From assembly GCF_012163135.1 (NCBI RefSeq), contig NZ_JAAVUP010000003.1, forward strand, positions 338,283-402,282: a stretch of DNA of 64,000 nucleotides, in the 5' to 3' direction. The translations under genes were made by a program, and so were the position numbers. Shown here in pieces: positions 36,592 through 45,609 of this stretch. This DNA comes from Neoroseomonas oryzicola. Its GTDB lineage: Bacteria; Pseudomonadota; Alphaproteobacteria; Acetobacterales; Acetobacteraceae. Numbering within the stretch: position 1 is the first letter of the stretch; each line of letters opens with the position of its first letter. The notes beneath the pieces were generated by a model that saw only the letters and a program-made list of their open reading frames with translations, did not search any database and was not told the DNA's origin.

Positions 36592-36860
36592 GCCGGCGTC
36601 ACCACCTGGCCCGCGACGACCGGTGTCAGGCAGGCCTGGACCAGGCGTCCATCCACGCGCAGCAGGCATTGCTGGCACACGCCCATCATGCACACCGGCG
36701 CGCGCGGCCGGGCCGGGTCCTCACCCTCGCCGAAGCGCCACAGCCCCGCGGCGATCAGCGCGGCGGCCAGGCTCTCACCCGGATGCGCCACGAACGGGCG
36801 GCCGCGCACCATGATGGTGACGGGATCGGGGCGCGAGAACCCGGCGATGCGTTGGTCCAT
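36588..36860 (-). CDS. (2Fe-2S)-binding dehydrogenase gamma subunit
   Basis: Small ferredoxin-like subunit of 90 residues, like the N-terminal Fer2_4 domain of sarcosine oxidase alpha. Cysteines occur in CMMGVCQQCLL with a fourth in VQAC, giving the C-x4-C-x2-C...C pattern. It is first in the operon and shuttles electrons within the alpha-beta-gamma dehydrogenase. The start ATG is 36860. It is divergent from the ABC ATPase, with a 112-bp shared control region. Confidence 0.9.
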   Translation of the reverse strand: MDQRIAGFSRPDPVTIMVRGRPFVAHPGESLAAALIAAGLWRFGEGEDPARPRAPVCMMGVCQQCLLRVDGRLVQACLTPVVAGQVVTPA

Positions 36861-36936
36861 GCGGCAAGGATAGGCGACGGGCCGCCGCGCGCAACCGTCA
36901 CGCGGGCTTGACGGCGCGGCGCTTCGCCCTGAACCA

Positions 36937-36952
36937 TGTTGAACTGACAACA
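36937..36952. promoter_or_regulatory. Possible regulator site between dehydrogenase and ABC operons
   Basis: TGTTG-AACTGA-CAACA is a 5-bp inverted repeat in an AT-rich patch (36932-36958) between the divergent operons. It recalls GntR-type half sites, but no regulator is encoded next to it. Confidence 0.35.
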
Positions 36953-36972
36953 ATAAAACCGGGGCATCGCGC

Positions 36973-37713
36973 TTGGCATTCCTCTCCATCGCAGGATTGA
37001 CCGTGAGCTATGGCGGCAAGGCCGATGTGCTTCGCGGCGTTTCGCTCGATGTCGAGCGCGGCGAGGTCATCGGGCTGATCGGCCCGTCCGGTTCGGGAAA
37101 ATCGACCATCCTGCGGACGCTGGTCGGGCTGCTGAAGCCGAAGGCCGGGCAGGTGACAGTCGATGGCGCGCCGGTGGACTACGCCAGCCGCAGCAGCCTG
37201 CGGACCGCCCGCGATCGCTTCGCCATCGTCTTCCAGCAATACAACCTGTTCCAGAACATGACGGCGCTTCGCAATGTCGCCATCGCGCCGACTCTGGTGA
37301 AGAAGCGCGACCGCGGGCAGGTGGAAGCGGAGGCCCGCGCGCTGCTGGCGCGTGTCGGCCTGGCGGAGAAGGTGAACGCCTATCCGGATGAGCTTTCCGG
37401 CGGTCAGCAGCAGCGCGTGGCCATCGCCCGCGCGCTGGCGCTGAAGCCCGACATCTTGCTGCTCGATGAAGTGACGGCGGCGCTCGATCCCGAGCTGGTT
37501 GGCGAGGTGCTGGACACCATCCGTGCCTTGCAGCGCGACGGCATGACCATGCTGATCGTCAGCCACGAGATGGGCTTCATCCGCGAGGTGGCGAGCCGCG
37601 TTGCATTCCTCGACCAGGGATCGGTGGTGGAGGTCGGCCCGCCGGCCGACGTCTTCGACCGCCCGACCAGCCCGCGGCTGCGCGACTTCACATCCCGCAT
37701 CCTGCGCCACTGA
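36973..37713 (+). CDS. Amino-acid ABC transporter ATPase
   Basis: The 246-residue ATPase has Walker A GPSGSGKS, signature LSGGQQQRVAIARAL, Walker B DILLLDEVTAALDPE and the H-loop SHEMGF, all typical of the polar amino-acid (GlnQ/HisP) class. The start is TTG at 36973 with GGGGC upstream; the conserved N-terminus begins right there. As the only ATPase of this class in the locus it may energise both permease pairs. Confidence 0.93.
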   Translation: MAFLSIAGLTVSYGGKADVLRGVSLDVERGEVIGLIGPSGSGKSTILRTLVGLLKPKAGQVTVDGAPVDYASRSSLRTARDRFAIVFQQYNLFQNMTALRNVAIAPTLVKKRDRGQVEAEARALLARVGLAEKVNAYPDELSGGQQQRVAIARALALKPDILLLDEVTAALDPELVGEVLDTIRALQRDGMTMLIVSHEMGFIREVASRVAFLDQGSVVEVGPPADVFDRPTSPRLRDFTSRILRH

Positions 37714-37741
37714 CGGCGCGGCGCTTCCAAGGAGAACGAAC

Positions 37742-38566
37742 ATGACCGACCGCCGGGCCATCTTCGTGGGCGGCGCCGCCGCCGCTGCGGCCGCCGCCAC
37801 GCTGCTGACGCCAAAGGAGGCCGCCGCCCGCCCGCTCGAAGATGTGCTGCGCGCCGGCGAACTGCGCGTCGGCGTCAACCCGACCCTGCCACCGCGCGCG
37901 CTGTTCAACGACCGCAACGTGATCGACGGCTTCGAGCCCGAGGTTGCCGCCGCCATCGCGCAGAAGATGGGCGTGCGACTGGTGCTCCAGGCGGTCGGTT
38001 CGCCGGAGCGCATCCCGATGGTCGCGTCCGGGCGCATCGACTTCGTGATGGGCGCGATGTCCCGCACCAGCGAACGCGCCAAGGTGATCGACTACACGGT
38101 GCCGGTGCATTCGGAGAACTACGGCATCGTCTCCGTCGCCGGGCGCGGCCTGACGACGATCGAGGCGCTGAACAAGCCGGAGGTGACGCTGGCGCAAGTG
38201 CGCGGCACCACCGCCATCCCCTACATCCAGCGCGCCATCCCGAATGCGCAGGTGCTGCTGCTGGACAATTACCCCGACCGCAATCGTGCCATCGCACAGG
38301 GTCGCGCGCAGGCCTCCTTCGATGGCATCGATTCCGTGCGCTTCGCGCTGCGCCCGTTCCGCCAGGTGCAATGGGAAGTCACCGCCGTGCCGGCCTTCGG
38401 CGTGACCTATTCCGGCCTTGGTGTCGCGAAGAACAATGATTCACTGCGCCTGTGGCTCAATATCGCGCTGTACGAGTTGCACACGGACGGCACCATCGAG
38501 CGCCTGTGGGAGAAATGGTTCGACGGCCCGATGTTCACCAAGGTGCCGGTGAGCCCGTTCTTCTGA
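37742..38566 (+). CDS. Polar amino-acid ABC binding protein, set 2
   Basis: Receptor of 274 residues with an N-terminal signal (TDRRAIFVGGAAAAAAAATLL), then VGVNPTLPPRALFNDRN and LLDNYPDRNRAIAQGRAQA. It is paralogous to the receptor at 30979 along its length but differs in many ligand-side positions, so it may bind a related but different compound. AGGAGA precedes the ATG. Confidence 0.93.
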   Translation: MTDRRAIFVGGAAAAAAAATLLTPKEAAARPLEDVLRAGELRVGVNPTLPPRALFNDRNVIDGFEPEVAAAIAQKMGVRLVLQAVGSPERIPMVASGRIDFVMGAMSRTSERAKVIDYTVPVHSENYGIVSVAGRGLTTIEALNKPEVTLAQVRGTTAIPYIQRAIPNAQVLLLDNYPDRNRAIAQGRAQASFDGIDSVRFALRPFRQVQWEVTAVPAFGVTYSGLGVAKNNDSLRLWLNIALYELHTDGTIERLWEKWFDGPMFTKVPVSPFF

Positions 38567-38573
38567 GCGCCGG

Positions 38574-39248
38574 GTGAACTACAGCCTCATCTGGTCGCAG
38601 GTCACGCCGCATATCCCCTATCTGCTGGGGGGCGCGGCGCTGACCCTGCAACTCGCGGTGATCTCCTTCCTGGCGGGCTGGGCGATTGGGCTGGTGAATG
38701 CCTCGGTGCTGCATTTCGGGCCGCGACCGGCGCGGCTGGCTGTGCAGGGCTACGTCACCTTCTTCATCAACACGCCGCTGCTGGTGCAGATCTTCTTCAT
38801 CTTCTTCGTATTGCCGGATGCGGGGATCCTGCTGTCGCCCTACGCCGCCGTCGCGATCGGCATGTCGCTGAACGCGGGGGCGTATCTCACGGAGATCCAG
38901 CGGGCCGGCTTCCAGTCGCTGCGGCGGGAGGAGATCGACGCCGCGACCGCGATGGGCTTTTCCGTGCCGCAGATGGTCTGGTACGTGATCCTTCCGCATA
39001 TCGCGAAGGCGTTGTACCCGCCGCTGTCCAACCAGTTCATCATCCAGGTGATGACGACGTCGATCGCTGCCATCTTCGCGGTCGAGGAACTGACCGGGCG
39101 CGCCTACAACGTCAACTCGCTGACCTTCCGGTCGCTCGAGGTCTTCTCGATCACCGCCGTGATCTACGTGGTGCTGACGCTGGCCTGCTCGATGGCGCTG
39201 GCGCTGCTCGGGCGTTGGCTGTTCCGCGTGAAGGCGCGCATCCTCTGA
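38574..39248 (+). CDS. Amino-acid ABC permease, set 2 first subunit
   Basis: The 224-residue protein has about five TM helices and the EAA loop REEIDAATAMGFSVPQMVWYVILP. It starts at GTG 38574. The stop overlaps the next permease start (TGATG). Paralogue of the permease at 31805. Confidence 0.92.
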   Translation: MNYSLIWSQVTPHIPYLLGGAALTLQLAVISFLAGWAIGLVNASVLHFGPRPARLAVQGYVTFFINTPLLVQIFFIFFVLPDAGILLSPYAAVAIGMSLNAGAYLTEIQRAGFQSLRREEIDAATAMGFSVPQMVWYVILPHIAKALYPPLSNQFIIQVMTTSIAAIFAVEELTGRAYNVNSLTFRSLEVFSITAVIYVVLTLACSMALALLGRWLFRVKARIL

Positions 39249-39937
39249 TGTGGGAACAGGTCATCGAGGACGCGCCGCGCTTCTTCGGTCCCTGGAACCT
39301 GCTGTTCCTGGGCGAGGCGCTGGTCAACACGCTGCTGCTCTCATACCTCGGCGCGGGGATCGGCTTCGTCATCGGCTTCGGCCTCGCGATCGGGCGGCAT
39401 CCGCGGCTGTACGGCGTGCTGCCGCTGCGCATCGCCGCCACCGCCTATGTCGAGATCTTCCGCCGCATCCCCTTCCTGGTGAAGCTGATGTGCGTGTTCT
39501 TCGCCTTCCAGCTCTCGGGTGCGCAGGCCTCGCTGTTCACCGTCGCGCTGGTGACGGTGGTCCTCTCGGCCGCGGCCTTCGCCGCCGAGATCGCGCGCGC
39601 CGGCATCGAATCCGTGCCCGCGCCGCAATGGGACGCGGCGGAGGCGATGAACTTCTCCCGTTGGCGGGTGCTGACGCGCGTGGTCGCGCCGCAATCCTGG
39701 CGTGTCGCGCTGCCGCCCCTGTTCGGTTATGCGGTGGGCTTCATCAAATCCACCTCGATCGCATCGCAGATCGGGGTGCTGGAACTGACCTACGCGGCCA
39801 AGATCCTGAACACGCGCGGCTTCTCCGCGCTGCTGTGCTTCGGCACCATCCTGGTCGTCTACTTCCTGATCTGCTGGCCCACCAAGCGCCTCGGCGAAAG
39901 GCTGGAAGCGCGCCTGGGCCGTCGCGCCAAGGCCTGA
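39248..39937 (+). CDS. Amino-acid ABC permease, set 2 second subunit
   Basis: The 229-residue protein has the EAA loop QWDAAEAMNFSRWRVLTRVVAPQSW (part) and five hydrophobic segments. The ATG at 39248 overlaps the previous stop by one base. It is a paralogue of the permease at 32477; both begin with a VI/IL..E-APRFF..WN-LFLG block. Confidence 0.92.
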   Translation: MWEQVIEDAPRFFGPWNLLFLGEALVNTLLLSYLGAGIGFVIGFGLAIGRHPRLYGVLPLRIAATAYVEIFRRIPFLVKLMCVFFAFQLSGAQASLFTVALVTVVLSAAAFAAEIARAGIESVPAPQWDAAEAMNFSRWRVLTRVVAPQSWRVALPPLFGYAVGFIKSTSIASQIGVLELTYAAKILNTRGFSALLCFGTILVVYFLICWPTKRLGERLEARLGRRAKA

Positions 39938-39951
39938 GGAGCATCATCGCC

Positions 39952-40902
39952 ATGCCGTTCGTCCCCCCCGGTACGCATCTCCTGAAGGGTGCCATCGACT
40001 GCCACGTTCATTGCGCACCGCATCTGAGCGGGCGGTCGGTGAACGTGTTCGACGCCGTGCGCCAGGCCGCCGCCGCGGGCATGCGCGCCATCGGCATCAT
40101 GTGCAATTTCCAGAACACATCCGGTCTCGCGGCGCTGGCGAATGACGAGCTCGGCCATCTGGGCGTGGAAGCGTTCGGCGGCCTGATCATGCAGCCGACC
40201 GCGGGCGGGGTGACGCTGGAAGCCGCAAGGACGGCCATCGGCTACGGGTATGGTCCCGGCACCGGCGCGCGGTTCGTCAGCCTTCCGACGCACCACACGC
40301 GCCACGTCGCGACGCGCGAGGGCCGAAGCCCTGCCTTCCTCGAGACGACCTTCTCGGTCCCCGACAGCGGCAAGGTGCCCGATCCCGTACCCGCGATCAT
40401 GGATCTGTGCGCGGCGAAGGATGTCGTGTTCGACTGCGGCCACGTCGCGGCGCATGAGGCGGTGGCCCTGGCCGAGGAGGCAAGGCGCCGCGGCGTCACG
40501 CGCCTGCGCACGCACTGCACGCGCTACGCGCCCGATGCGATTGCCGCGATCGTGGCGCTGGGCGGCTATGCCGAGTTTTCCTTCTTCGTGCTGACCCATG
40601 CGACGCAGGTCGGGCTGACGCATGTGGATGAGGAGAAGCACAAGATCGCCGCGAGCAGCGTGATCCAGGACTATACGCCCCGACTGCGCGCCGCGGGCGA
40701 CCGCGCCATCCTGTCCACGGACGCCGGCGTCTATCTGCTTCCGCCGCCCGTCGAGGCGTTCCGGGAGTTTCTCATGCTCGTTGAGAGCGAGGGTTTCTCC
40801 GAGGCGGAAATTCGTCGAATGTCCTCCGCCAATCCGGCGGCCCTGTTCGGTGTGGGGAGGGCTGACGCAGTTGCCTCGCCTTGCGAAGGCTCAGCCGCGT
40901 AG
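39952..40902 (+). CDS. DUF6282-type metal-dependent hydrolase-like protein
   Basis: The 316-residue protein opens with the amidohydrolase-like metal motif IDCHVHCAPH and has further His clusters (THHTRHVATREG, DCGHVAAHEA, LRTHCTRY) and a late Asp (LSTDAG), as in TIM-barrel metallohydrolases. It resembles the DUF6282 family, whose reaction is not known. It begins 14 bases after the set 2 permease and is probably in the same transcript, suggesting it acts on the imported compound. The C-terminal tail after ANPAALFGVG is low-complexity. Confidence 0.75.
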   Translation: MPFVPPGTHLLKGAIDCHVHCAPHLSGRSVNVFDAVRQAAAAGMRAIGIMCNFQNTSGLAALANDELGHLGVEAFGGLIMQPTAGGVTLEAARTAIGYGYGPGTGARFVSLPTHHTRHVATREGRSPAFLETTFSVPDSGKVPDPVPAIMDLCAAKDVVFDCGHVAAHEAVALAEEARRRGVTRLRTHCTRYAPDAIAAIVALGGYAEFSFFVLTHATQVGLTHVDEEKHKIAASSVIQDYTPRLRAAGDRAILSTDAGVYLLPPPVEAFREFLMLVESEGFSEAEIRRMSSANPAALFGVGRADAVASPCEGSAA

Positions 40903-41228
40903 TTCCGACTGTGGTTCGATTGGCGCCCAGAAGCGCTGGGCGCAGGTGGCGGTTCACATTGTCGGCCCTCGCCTGATGGTCCAGTTGGCGGCAACTGGCT
41001 CGCGCATCCCCGCGGGACGCCATTTGAGCCGCGCGAAACCCGGCGCGGGCCGGTTGTAGCCAGCCGGGCATCCTCCGTTTTCTCGGGCCGCCGGCGCTGC
41101 ATCAGGTAATTCGCGTCGATGAGTGGCAGCGCTGCCAGGAGCGCTGCTCGGCGGAGCCCCGCGGCGGCCATCCTGGTCGGATGACGGATCCCCTCGCAGA
41201 GCGGCAGCCCGCTGCCATCATCGATGGC

Positions 41229-41654
41229 CGCCAGCATGCGCCGCATAATCTTCACCGACGCCGCCATCGGGACGGCTTCCTCGAACTGCAACGCGCGGGG
41301 GACCTTGCAGGCCGCCAGGCACTCGCGGCAATGCGCAATCAGCTCGTTCGCGGTGACTGTCGCGCCGGCACGCCGGATGACATGGGCCGTGGCGAGCTCA
41401 CCCTTGGCTGCGTCCGGGATGCCGCCCACCGCAGCGAGGGCGACGGCCGGATGCATGCGGAGCACGCGCTCCAGCTCCGCCGGACAGACGTTGAAGCCGG
41501 CGGTCCGGATCATGTGCTTCTTGCGATCGACGATGGTTGCGTAGCCATCCGCGTCCATGGTGGCGATGTCGCCGGTGTGCAGCCACCGGTCGTATGCCCG
41601 GCTGCGGGACCAGTGGGCGGCCGGCGCCTGGATCGGGGCCAGCTGCACGGGCAC
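41229..41654 (-). pseudogene. Acyl-CoA synthetase C-terminal remnant
   Basis: The frame contains WLHTGDIATMDADGYATIVD and RKKHMIRTAGFNVCPAELE, then KVPRALQFEEAVPM, the C-terminal lid of AMP-forming acyl-CoA synthetases. The A10 lysine motif usually has Gly before Lys but reads SVKIMRR. Everything upstream of the TGD motif, including the AMP-binding domain, is absent, and the frame runs on into unrelated sequence downstream. It is a truncated, non-functional copy. Sequence 40903-41228 holds no gene. Confidence 0.75.
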
Positions 41655-41762
41655 CTTCCTGCTGGCGCGGTCCGGGGCAGACTTCAGGCGCGGGTCGGAC
41701 CTGCATTCGGCAGGTTCTCATGCCATAAGGCCGCCGCCACAGTTACGAGCCTTCCACGCCCC

Positions 41763-43385
41763 ATGATCCGCCTCGACAACGTCAGCAAGCAGAACGGACG
41801 ACAAATCCTCTTCGTGGAAGCCTCGGCGGCGCTGCAGAAGGGAGAGAAGATCGGTCTCGTCGGCCCCAATGGTGCGGGCAAGACGACCCTCTTTCGACTG
41901 ATCACCGGGCAGGACGCCGCGGATGAGGGCCAGGTCCTCGTGGATCGGGGCGTCACCATCGGCTTCTTCAGCCAGGACGTCGGCGAAATGGCCGGGCGCC
42001 CGGTCGTGGCCGAGGTGTTGGACGGCGCCGGCCCGGTCAGTGCCGTGGCTGCGGAGCTTGCGGCGCTCGAGACCGCCCTGGCGGACCCGGAACGCGCCGA
42101 CGACATGGACAGCCTCATCGAGCGCTTCGGCGAAGTGCAGTCCCGCTTCGAGGAACTCGGCGGCTACGCACTGGATGGACGTGCCCGGGAGGTTCTGGCC
42201 GGCCTGGGCTTCAGCCAGGAGATGATGGACGGCGACGTCGGCGCCCTGTCCGGTGGCTGGAAGATGCGCGTGGCGCTGGCCCGCATCCTTCTCATGCGGC
42301 CCGACGTCATGCTGCTCGACGAGCCGAGCAACCACCTGGACCTCGAGAGCCTCATCTGGCTCGAGCAGTTCCTGGCGGGCTACGAGGGCGCGCTGCTCAT
42401 GACCTCGCACGACCGCGAATTCATGAATCGCGTGGTCCGGAAGATCATCGAGATCGATGGCGGTGCCCTGACCACCTACTCCGGTGACTATGCGTTCTAC
42501 GAGCAGCAGCGGGCGCTGAACGAAAAGCAGCAGCAGGCGCAGTTCGAGCGGCAGCAGGCCATGCTGGCGAAGGAGATCAGCTTCATCGAGCGGTTCAAGG
42601 CGCGGGCCTCGCACGCGGCCCAGGTCCAGAGCCGCGTGAAGAAGCTCGACAAGATCGAGCGCGTCGAGCCCCCGAAGCGGCGACAGACCGTCTCCTTCGA
42701 CTTCCCCCCGGCGCCGCGCTCCGGAGAGGACGTCGTGAACCTCCGCCAGGTCCACAAGCGCTATGGCACGCGCACGATCTATGCCGGGCTGGACTTCATG
42801 GTGCGTCGGCGCGAGCGCTGGTGCGTGCTCGGCGTCAACGGCGCCGGGAAGTCCACCTTGCTGAAACTGATTGCCGGCGTGGCGCAGCCGGACGAGGGAA
42901 CGGTATCCGTGGGTGGTAGCGTCCAGATGGGCTACTTCGCGCAGCACGCGATGGAGTTGCTGGACGGAGACCTCACCGTGCTCCAGGCGCTGGAAAGCGA
43001 CTTCCCGCTGGCCGGCCAGGGATCGCTGCGCACGCTGGCGGGCTGCTTCGGCTTCTCCGGCGATGACGTCGAGAAGCGCTGCCGGGTGCTGTCCGGTGGG
43101 GAGAAGGCACGCCTCGTGATGGCGAAGATGCTCTATGATCCGCCGAACTTCCTCGTGCTCGATGAGCCCACGAACCACCTGGACATGGCGACGAAGGAGA
43201 TGCTGGTCGCGGCGCTGGCGCAGTACGAAGGCACGATGCTCTTCGTCTCGCACGACCGGCACTTCCTGGCGGCCCTGTCCAACCGCGTCCTGGAACTGAC
43301 GCCGGACGGCGTGCACCGGTATGACGGCGGCTACACCGAATACGTCGCGCGCACGGGTCAGGAGGCACCAGGCCTTCACGCCTGA
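41763..43385 (+). CDS. ABC-F family ATPase (YbiT/Uup-like)
   Basis: Soluble protein of 540 residues with two ABC domains and no membrane part. Walker A motifs are GPNGAGKT and GVNGAGKS; the signatures are LSGGWKMRVALARIL and LSGGEKARLVMAKML. Walker B/D-loop pairs are LLDEPSNHLD and VLDEPTNHLD. The inter-domain linker (EKQQQAQFERQQAMLAKE and RFKARASHAAQVQSRVKKL) is charged and helical. ABC-F proteins act on ribosomes in translation or antibiotic protection. The ATG at 41763 matches the conserved MIRLDNVSK start. Confidence 0.93.
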   Translation: MIRLDNVSKQNGRQILFVEASAALQKGEKIGLVGPNGAGKTTLFRLITGQDAADEGQVLVDRGVTIGFFSQDVGEMAGRPVVAEVLDGAGPVSAVAAELAALETALADPERADDMDSLIERFGEVQSRFEELGGYALDGRAREVLAGLGFSQEMMDGDVGALSGGWKMRVALARILLMRPDVMLLDEPSNHLDLESLIWLEQFLAGYEGALLMTSHDREFMNRVVRKIIEIDGGALTTYSGDYAFYEQQRALNEKQQQAQFERQQAMLAKEISFIERFKARASHAAQVQSRVKKLDKIERVEPPKRRQTVSFDFPPAPRSGEDVVNLRQVHKRYGTRTIYAGLDFMVRRRERWCVLGVNGAGKSTLLKLIAGVAQPDEGTVSVGGSVQMGYFAQHAMELLDGDLTVLQALESDFPLAGQGSLRTLAGCFGFSGDDVEKRCRVLSGGEKARLVMAKMLYDPPNFLVLDEPTNHLDMATKEMLVAALAQYEGTMLFVSHDRHFLAALSNRVLELTPDGVHRYDGGYTEYVARTGQEAPGLHA

Positions 43386-43640
43386 CGGCACTGCGCGCGG
43401 CCCTGGTCCGGGCCGCGATCATGGTCTCGTCGACGGTGGTCGCGGCCCCGCCGTGGCGATGCGCAGGGCGATCCGGGCGCCGTCCTGGTCCCGAGCGCGA
43501 TCGCCTCGCGCGGCGCCGGCATCTGCTCCAGCAGGCCCCTGGTGGCCCTGCCCCAGAATTGCGCTCGTTCATGGGCAGAGCCTTTTCTCAATCTGGCCTG
43601 CTACCCATCCTTGGACCGCCCTGGCGGGCTTCTTCCAGCG

Positions 43641-43979
43641 CTATTCGGTCGGCGTGGGCCGCATGGCGCTGACCGATTTCACCAGGCTGGCCGGCGGCAT
43701 GTTGCCGATCCCGCTGTGCGGTCGAACCTCGTTGTAGTCTCTACGCCAAGCCTCGCACTTTGCCCGTGCGTCATCGAGGCTCATGAACCAGTGCGCATTC
43801 AGGCATTCCGCCCGGAACTTCCCGTTCAGGCTCTCGATGAACGCGTTGTCCGTCGGCTTGCCGGGCCACGATAAATCGAGCGTCACCCCGCGCTGGTAGG
43901 CCCACAAATCCAACTCGCGTGACACGAACTCGCTGCCCTGGTCGACGCGGATCGCCGTGGCGGATGACCCCTTCGACAC
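43641..43979 (-). pseudogene. IS3-family transposase (OrfB) 3' fragment
   Basis: The frame reads IRVDQGSEFVSRELDLWAYQRGVTLDLSWPGKPTDNAFIESLNGKFRAECLN (in two overlapping blocks) and ends with the RPHSGIGNMPPASLV tail, the C-terminal third of an IS3-type DDE transposase. The second Asp and the Glu are present, but the first Asp and OrfA are missing. No terminal inverted repeats are evident. The sequence between 43386 and 43640 shows nothing else. Confidence 0.8.
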
Positions 43980-44131
43980 CGCTGACGATGGCGCGAACCG
44001 CCTGCGCGGCGGCCATGCGACCGAGCCGGGGCGGGAGAAGCGCGGGCCTCTGGCCTGCCCGGCCTGCGCGTGGATCGGCTGGGTTGCGCTGCATCACGCC
44101 GGCATGTGGCCGCGTGGCAGCCGGCCCTGGA

Positions 44132-44566
44132 TCAGCGCCGGGCGGAACGCCCTGCTTTCCGCTTGCCTGCCTTCCGCTTGCCCGCTGCCTTGGACCGCTT
44201 TTCCTTCGGGGCGACGTGAACCGGCTCGGCTGCCGGGATTCCGTCGGTCCCGACATTACGCTGGAGCGTCGCGCCGGCAGCGAGGTGCGGATAGGCCTTC
44301 GGGCCTCTCGGCCATGTCTTTGCGAAGGCAGAGACCTCGGCGTGATCGTGTCTGCGGATGGTCTGGACGAGCAAGGAGGTGATCTGCGCCGGCCGCAGCC
44401 GCCGCTCACGCAGCAGGTGAATGTGCCATTCGCGGGCGCGCAGGGGACACCAGTCCACCAAGGCTTCCTGCAAGGCGCGGCGAACCTCGAGCGGGAGCTC
44501 CTCATACGCCCGATAGGGGTCGCCCTTCAGCTTGCTGTAGGGCCTGGTCGCCATGCTGTTGTCCAT
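44132..44566 (-). CDS. Small basic protein, DUF6525-like
   Basis: The 144-residue protein begins with a conserved-looking block (MATRPYSKLKGDPYRAYEE) and a region rich in Arg, Leu and Trp (LVDWCPLRAREWHIHLLRER), followed by a Lys/Arg-rich tail (KEKRSKAAGKRKAGKRKAG). It resembles DUF6525 proteins in outline; I am not certain. The start may be 44566 or the second ATG at 44554. A perfect hairpin, CGAAGCG-AGG-CGCTTCG (44579-44595), lies 12 bases before the start and could affect translation. It sits next to an IS remnant. Confidence 0.55.
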   Translation of the reverse strand: MDNSMATRPYSKLKGDPYRAYEELPLEVRRALQEALVDWCPLRAREWHIHLLRERRLRPAQITSLLVQTIRRHDHAEVSAFAKTWPRGPKAYPHLAAGATLQRNVGTDGIPAAEPVHVAPKEKRSKAAGKRKAGKRKAGRSARR

Positions 44567-44604
44567 GGCGACTTCTAGCGAAGCGAGGCGCTTCGGGAAA
44601 CCGC

Positions 44605-44850
44605 GGCGCCGGCTGCCTGACGCTGGGCACCCATGCCGCCCTGTCGGACGAGGGCGCCGTACTGCATCGATCGGCGGGACAGGCGAAGGGTGCGATCATC
44701 CTGCTGCCTGACACGGTCTGCGCGCAGATCGGCATCATCGGCTTCGACGGCCAGGTCGAGCGCGGGGCGCTGCAGACGCGGTGGGACCTGCCGAGCCCTG
44801 ACGCCGGCGCGACGGCCAAGTTCCATGTCACGGTGCGGAGTGCAGCGCGG
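44605..44850 (+). pseudogene. Coding-like fragment of unknown family
   Basis: The rightward frame reads GCLTLGTHAALSDEGAVL ... GAIILLPDTVCAQIGIIGFD ... VERGALQTRWDLPSPDAG with nearly all codons ending in G or C, like real genes here. It has no start codon or ribosome site, and after about 44845 the frame loses coding character. It is probably the remnant of a gene I do not recognise. The rest of 44567-45165 shows nothing supportable. Confidence 0.4.
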
Positions 44851-45165
44851 CGACGTCGCCGGTCCCTCTCTCGAGGTCGCCGCGTCGCCTCCCTGCGCAT
44901 GATGCCCACAGGAGCCTGCGGATCGGCGGGTCACGCGCCCGTTCGAGAGTCCCGTCAAGCTGGGGGCGTCGTGCGTCGCGAGCTGGTCCCGTCCGCGCGG
45001 CGCGCACGGTCGCAGCACCTGACCGGAGCGAGCCGCATCACCTTGCCAGCGGGACAGTCCGCGCCGGCGCCCACCAAGAGCCGGTCCTGAGCGGGACCCG
45101 GCCAGAATGACGCCAGGCTTGGCGGGGCACAGGATGGCGCCGGCGACGGCACCGCCCTTCGTCGT

Positions 45166-45609
45166 TCAGCCGCCGGGGCTGTCCGTCAGGATGTAGCCCA
45201 TCAGGTCGCCCACGTTGCGCTCCAGATACCGGATGATCTCCTTGACGACATCTCCGATCGAGATCACGCCCACGACCTTGCCTGCGTCCACAACCGGCAG
45301 ATGCCGAAAGCCGCGCGCAGCCATCATCGTCATGCAGCCTTCCAGCCGGTCGTCCGGCTGGACCGTCACCGGGTTGGCCGTCATCACCTGGCGCACCGGC
45401 GTCTGCTTCGCATCCAGGCCGGGCAGCAGCACTTTGATGGCGCAGTCGCCCTGGGTGATGATTCCGACCAGGACGCCCTCGTCGATGACCAGCACCGACC
45501 GGACACGGTTGTCGCGCATCTTGAGCAGGGCCTCGACGACCATCTCGTCCGAACGCACGTGAATCAGAGCGCCCCGCTTCTGGGCCAGGGCGTCCTTGAC
45601 TGTGTTCAT
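45166..45609 (-). CDS. CBS-domain pair protein
   Basis: The 147-residue protein consists of two CBS motifs (about 20-70 and 82-140), with VLVIDEGVLVGIITQGDCAI and LPVVDAGKVVGVISIGDVVK. Such stand-alone pairs bind adenosyl ligands and regulate partners. The ATG at 45609 follows GGAGG at ideal spacing; upstream in-frame codons are therefore not used. No partner gene is adjacent. The ligand is unknown. Confidence 0.88.
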   Translation of the reverse strand: MNTVKDALAQKRGALIHVRSDEMVVEALLKMRDNRVRSVLVIDEGVLVGIITQGDCAIKVLLPGLDAKQTPVRQVMTANPVTVQPDDRLEGCMTMMAARGFRHLPVVDAGKVVGVISIGDVVKEIIRYLERNVGDLMGYILTDSPGG

